8,452 nucleotides of DNA from Reyranella sp. (GTDB lineage Bacteria > Pseudomonadota > Alphaproteobacteria > Reyranellales > Reyranellaceae). The stretch is taken from contig JAUXRT010000518.1 in the NCBI GenBank assembly GCA_030681635.1, positions 1 through 8,452 of the forward strand, read 5' to 3'. Below the pieces are notes generated by a model. It made no database searches. It was not told where the DNA came from and saw only the letters and a list, made by a program, of their open reading frames with translations. The position numbers and the translations under genes are program-made. Of this stretch, positions 7,511 to 8,452 are shown piece after piece. Numbering within the stretch: the stretch's first letter is position 1; each line of letters starts with the position of its first letter.

Positions 7511-8452
7511 ATGAACACGAGGTTCGACATGATGCTCCCCCGACGTCAGACGATTCTGGGTGGTGTGGCGCTGGCTGCCGGTGCGGCAGGTCCCGCGTCC
7601 GCACAGCTCACTATCGACATGACCAAGCCCAGCTTCGAGCCGGTGCCGATTGCGATTGTCGACTTCAAGGGCGACAGGGTCGGCGCGGATATCGCCGGTG
7701 TGGTCCGCAACGACCTGCAGAACTCCGGCCTGTTCAGGTCGATCGCGCCGAGCGCGTTCATCCAGCGGGATCCCGATCCCAATGCGCCGCCGCGCTTTCC
7801 CGATTGGCGCAGCATCGGCGCCGCCGGTGTCGTCATCGGCCAGGTCACGCAGGCCGGCGGCAACATCAAGGTCGATTTCCGGCTGTGGGACGTCGTGGTC
7901 GGCCAGCAGGCGACCGGACTCTCGTTCACCAGCCAGCCCAACAACTGGCGGCGTCTCGCCCACATCATCGCCGACGCCATCTACAAGCGCGTGACCGGCG
8001 AGGAAGGCTACTTCGACACGCGCGTGGCCTACGTCTCCGAGACCGGCCCACTCAACAACCGGGTCAAGCGCATCGCCATCATGGACCAGGACGGCTTCAA
8101 CAACCGTTACATCACCGATGGCCGCACGATCGCGCTGACGCCGCGTTTCTCGCCGACGCTTCAGGAAATCGTCTACATGGCGTACGGCGAGAACAACAGC
8201 CAGCCACGCGTCTATCTTCAGAACGTCGACAGCGGCCGGCGCGAGCTGCTCGGCAATTTCCCGGGCATGAGCTTCGCACCGCGCTTCTCGCCCGACGGCA
8301 CCAAGGTGGTGATGAGCATCTCGGCCGCCGGCAACAGCGACATCTACCAGATGGAGGAGCGCGGCCGTGCGCTGCAGCGGCTCACCAACTCACCGGCGAT
8401 CGACACCTCGCCGTGCTATTCCAACGACGGCACGCAGAGCGTGTTCAACTCC
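7511..8452 (+). CDS. tolB: Tol-Pal periplasmic beta-propeller protein TolB (3' end beyond window)
   Basis: Periplasmic partner of Pal and TolA; the first 314 residues are present and the frame is open at the window edge. Residues 1-31 form a signal peptide: a basic start with R11-R12, a hydrophobic stretch (about 15-27), and a probable cleavage after ASA (29-31), leaving a mature end QLTIDMTKP. The N-terminal domain has PIAIVDF, NDLQNSGLFR and VIGQVTQ, all typical of TolB. Propeller blades begin around 200, with FSP repeats seen in PRFSPTLQEIVYM and PRFSPDGTKVVM, followed by the DIYQME and QRLTNSPAIDTSPCYSNDG strands. The start was set at 7511 by the ribosome site; 7529 or 7532 would shorten the n-region but keep the signal peptide. 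Its place after tolA is standard, and pal is expected next. Confidence 0.95.
   Translation, partial: MNTRFDMMLPRRQTILGGVALAAGAAGPASAQLTIDMTKPSFEPVPIAIVDFKGDRVGADIAGVVRNDLQNSGLFRSIAPSAFIQRDPDPNAPPRFPDWRSIGAAGVVIGQVTQAGGNIKVDFRLWDVVVGQQATGLSFTSQPNNWRRLAHIIADAIYKRVTGEEGYFDTRVAYVSETGPLNNRVKRIAIMDQDGFNNRYITDGRTIALTPRFSPTLQEIVYMAYGENNSQPRVYLQNVDSGRRELLGNFPGMSFAPRFSPDGTKVVMSISAAGNSDIYQMEERGRALQRLTNSPAIDTSPCYSNDGTQSVFNS

Noticed and set aside
6356..7963. 535-codon open frame on the - strand opposite tolA/tolB
   Set aside because: It is the antisense of high-GC, Pro/Lys-rich tolA and gives a Leu/Arg/Gly-repetitive product without domains; long antisense frames are expected at this GC bias.

Overview
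The window looks like ordinary chromosomal core from a GC-rich alphaproteobacterium, with nearly every base in a recognisable conserved gene. The taxonomic call is inference. It rests on the high GC content of the genes, strong G/C preference at third codon positions, the order yebC-ruvC-ruvA-ruvB-ybgC-tolQ-tolR-tolA-tolB, a proline/lysine-rich TolA, and an apparent 6S RNA 3' end directly upstream of the folate cyclo-ligase gene. I cannot name a genus. All genes are on the + strand.

Layout. Bases 1 to about 95 probably hold the 3' part of a 6S RNA gene that begins outside the window. Next come 5-formyltetrahydrofolate cyclo-ligase (136-711) and a YmdB-type metallophosphoesterase (715-1521), 3 bases apart. 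A 302-base intergenic stretch (1522-1823) follows. Its middle is AT-richer than the genes, it ends in two tandem intrinsic terminators (1672-1699 and 1701-1728), and then leads into a weak candidate promoter. This is the least explained part of the window and may hold a small RNA or very short ORF.

The second block begins with yebC (1824-2582) and the RuvABC Holliday-junction genes (ruvC 2594-3085, ruvA 3082-3693, ruvB 3690-4748). ruvC/ruvA and ruvA/ruvB overlap by 4 bases. ruvB/ybgC overlap by 4 bases through a GTGA junction, so translational coupling is likely. The ybgC thioesterase gene (4745-5212) leads into the Tol envelope system: tolQ (5240-5971), tolR (5971-6516), tolA (6536-7480) and the first 314 codons of tolB (7511 to the window end). 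No terminator separates ruvB, ybgC and tolQ, so DNA repair and envelope genes may share one long transcription unit.

Functionally, TolQ and TolR form the proton-driven inner-membrane motor. It energises TolA, which reaches across the periplasm to TolB and presumably to Pal, expected just downstream. RuvA/RuvB migrate Holliday junctions and RuvC cuts them. I found no mobile element, CRISPR array, tRNA, phage gene or obviously new multi-gene system. The points worth a second look are modest: the intergenic RNA/short ORF candidate, a possible Tat-type signal on TolB, and the Pro-rich parts of TolR and TolA.
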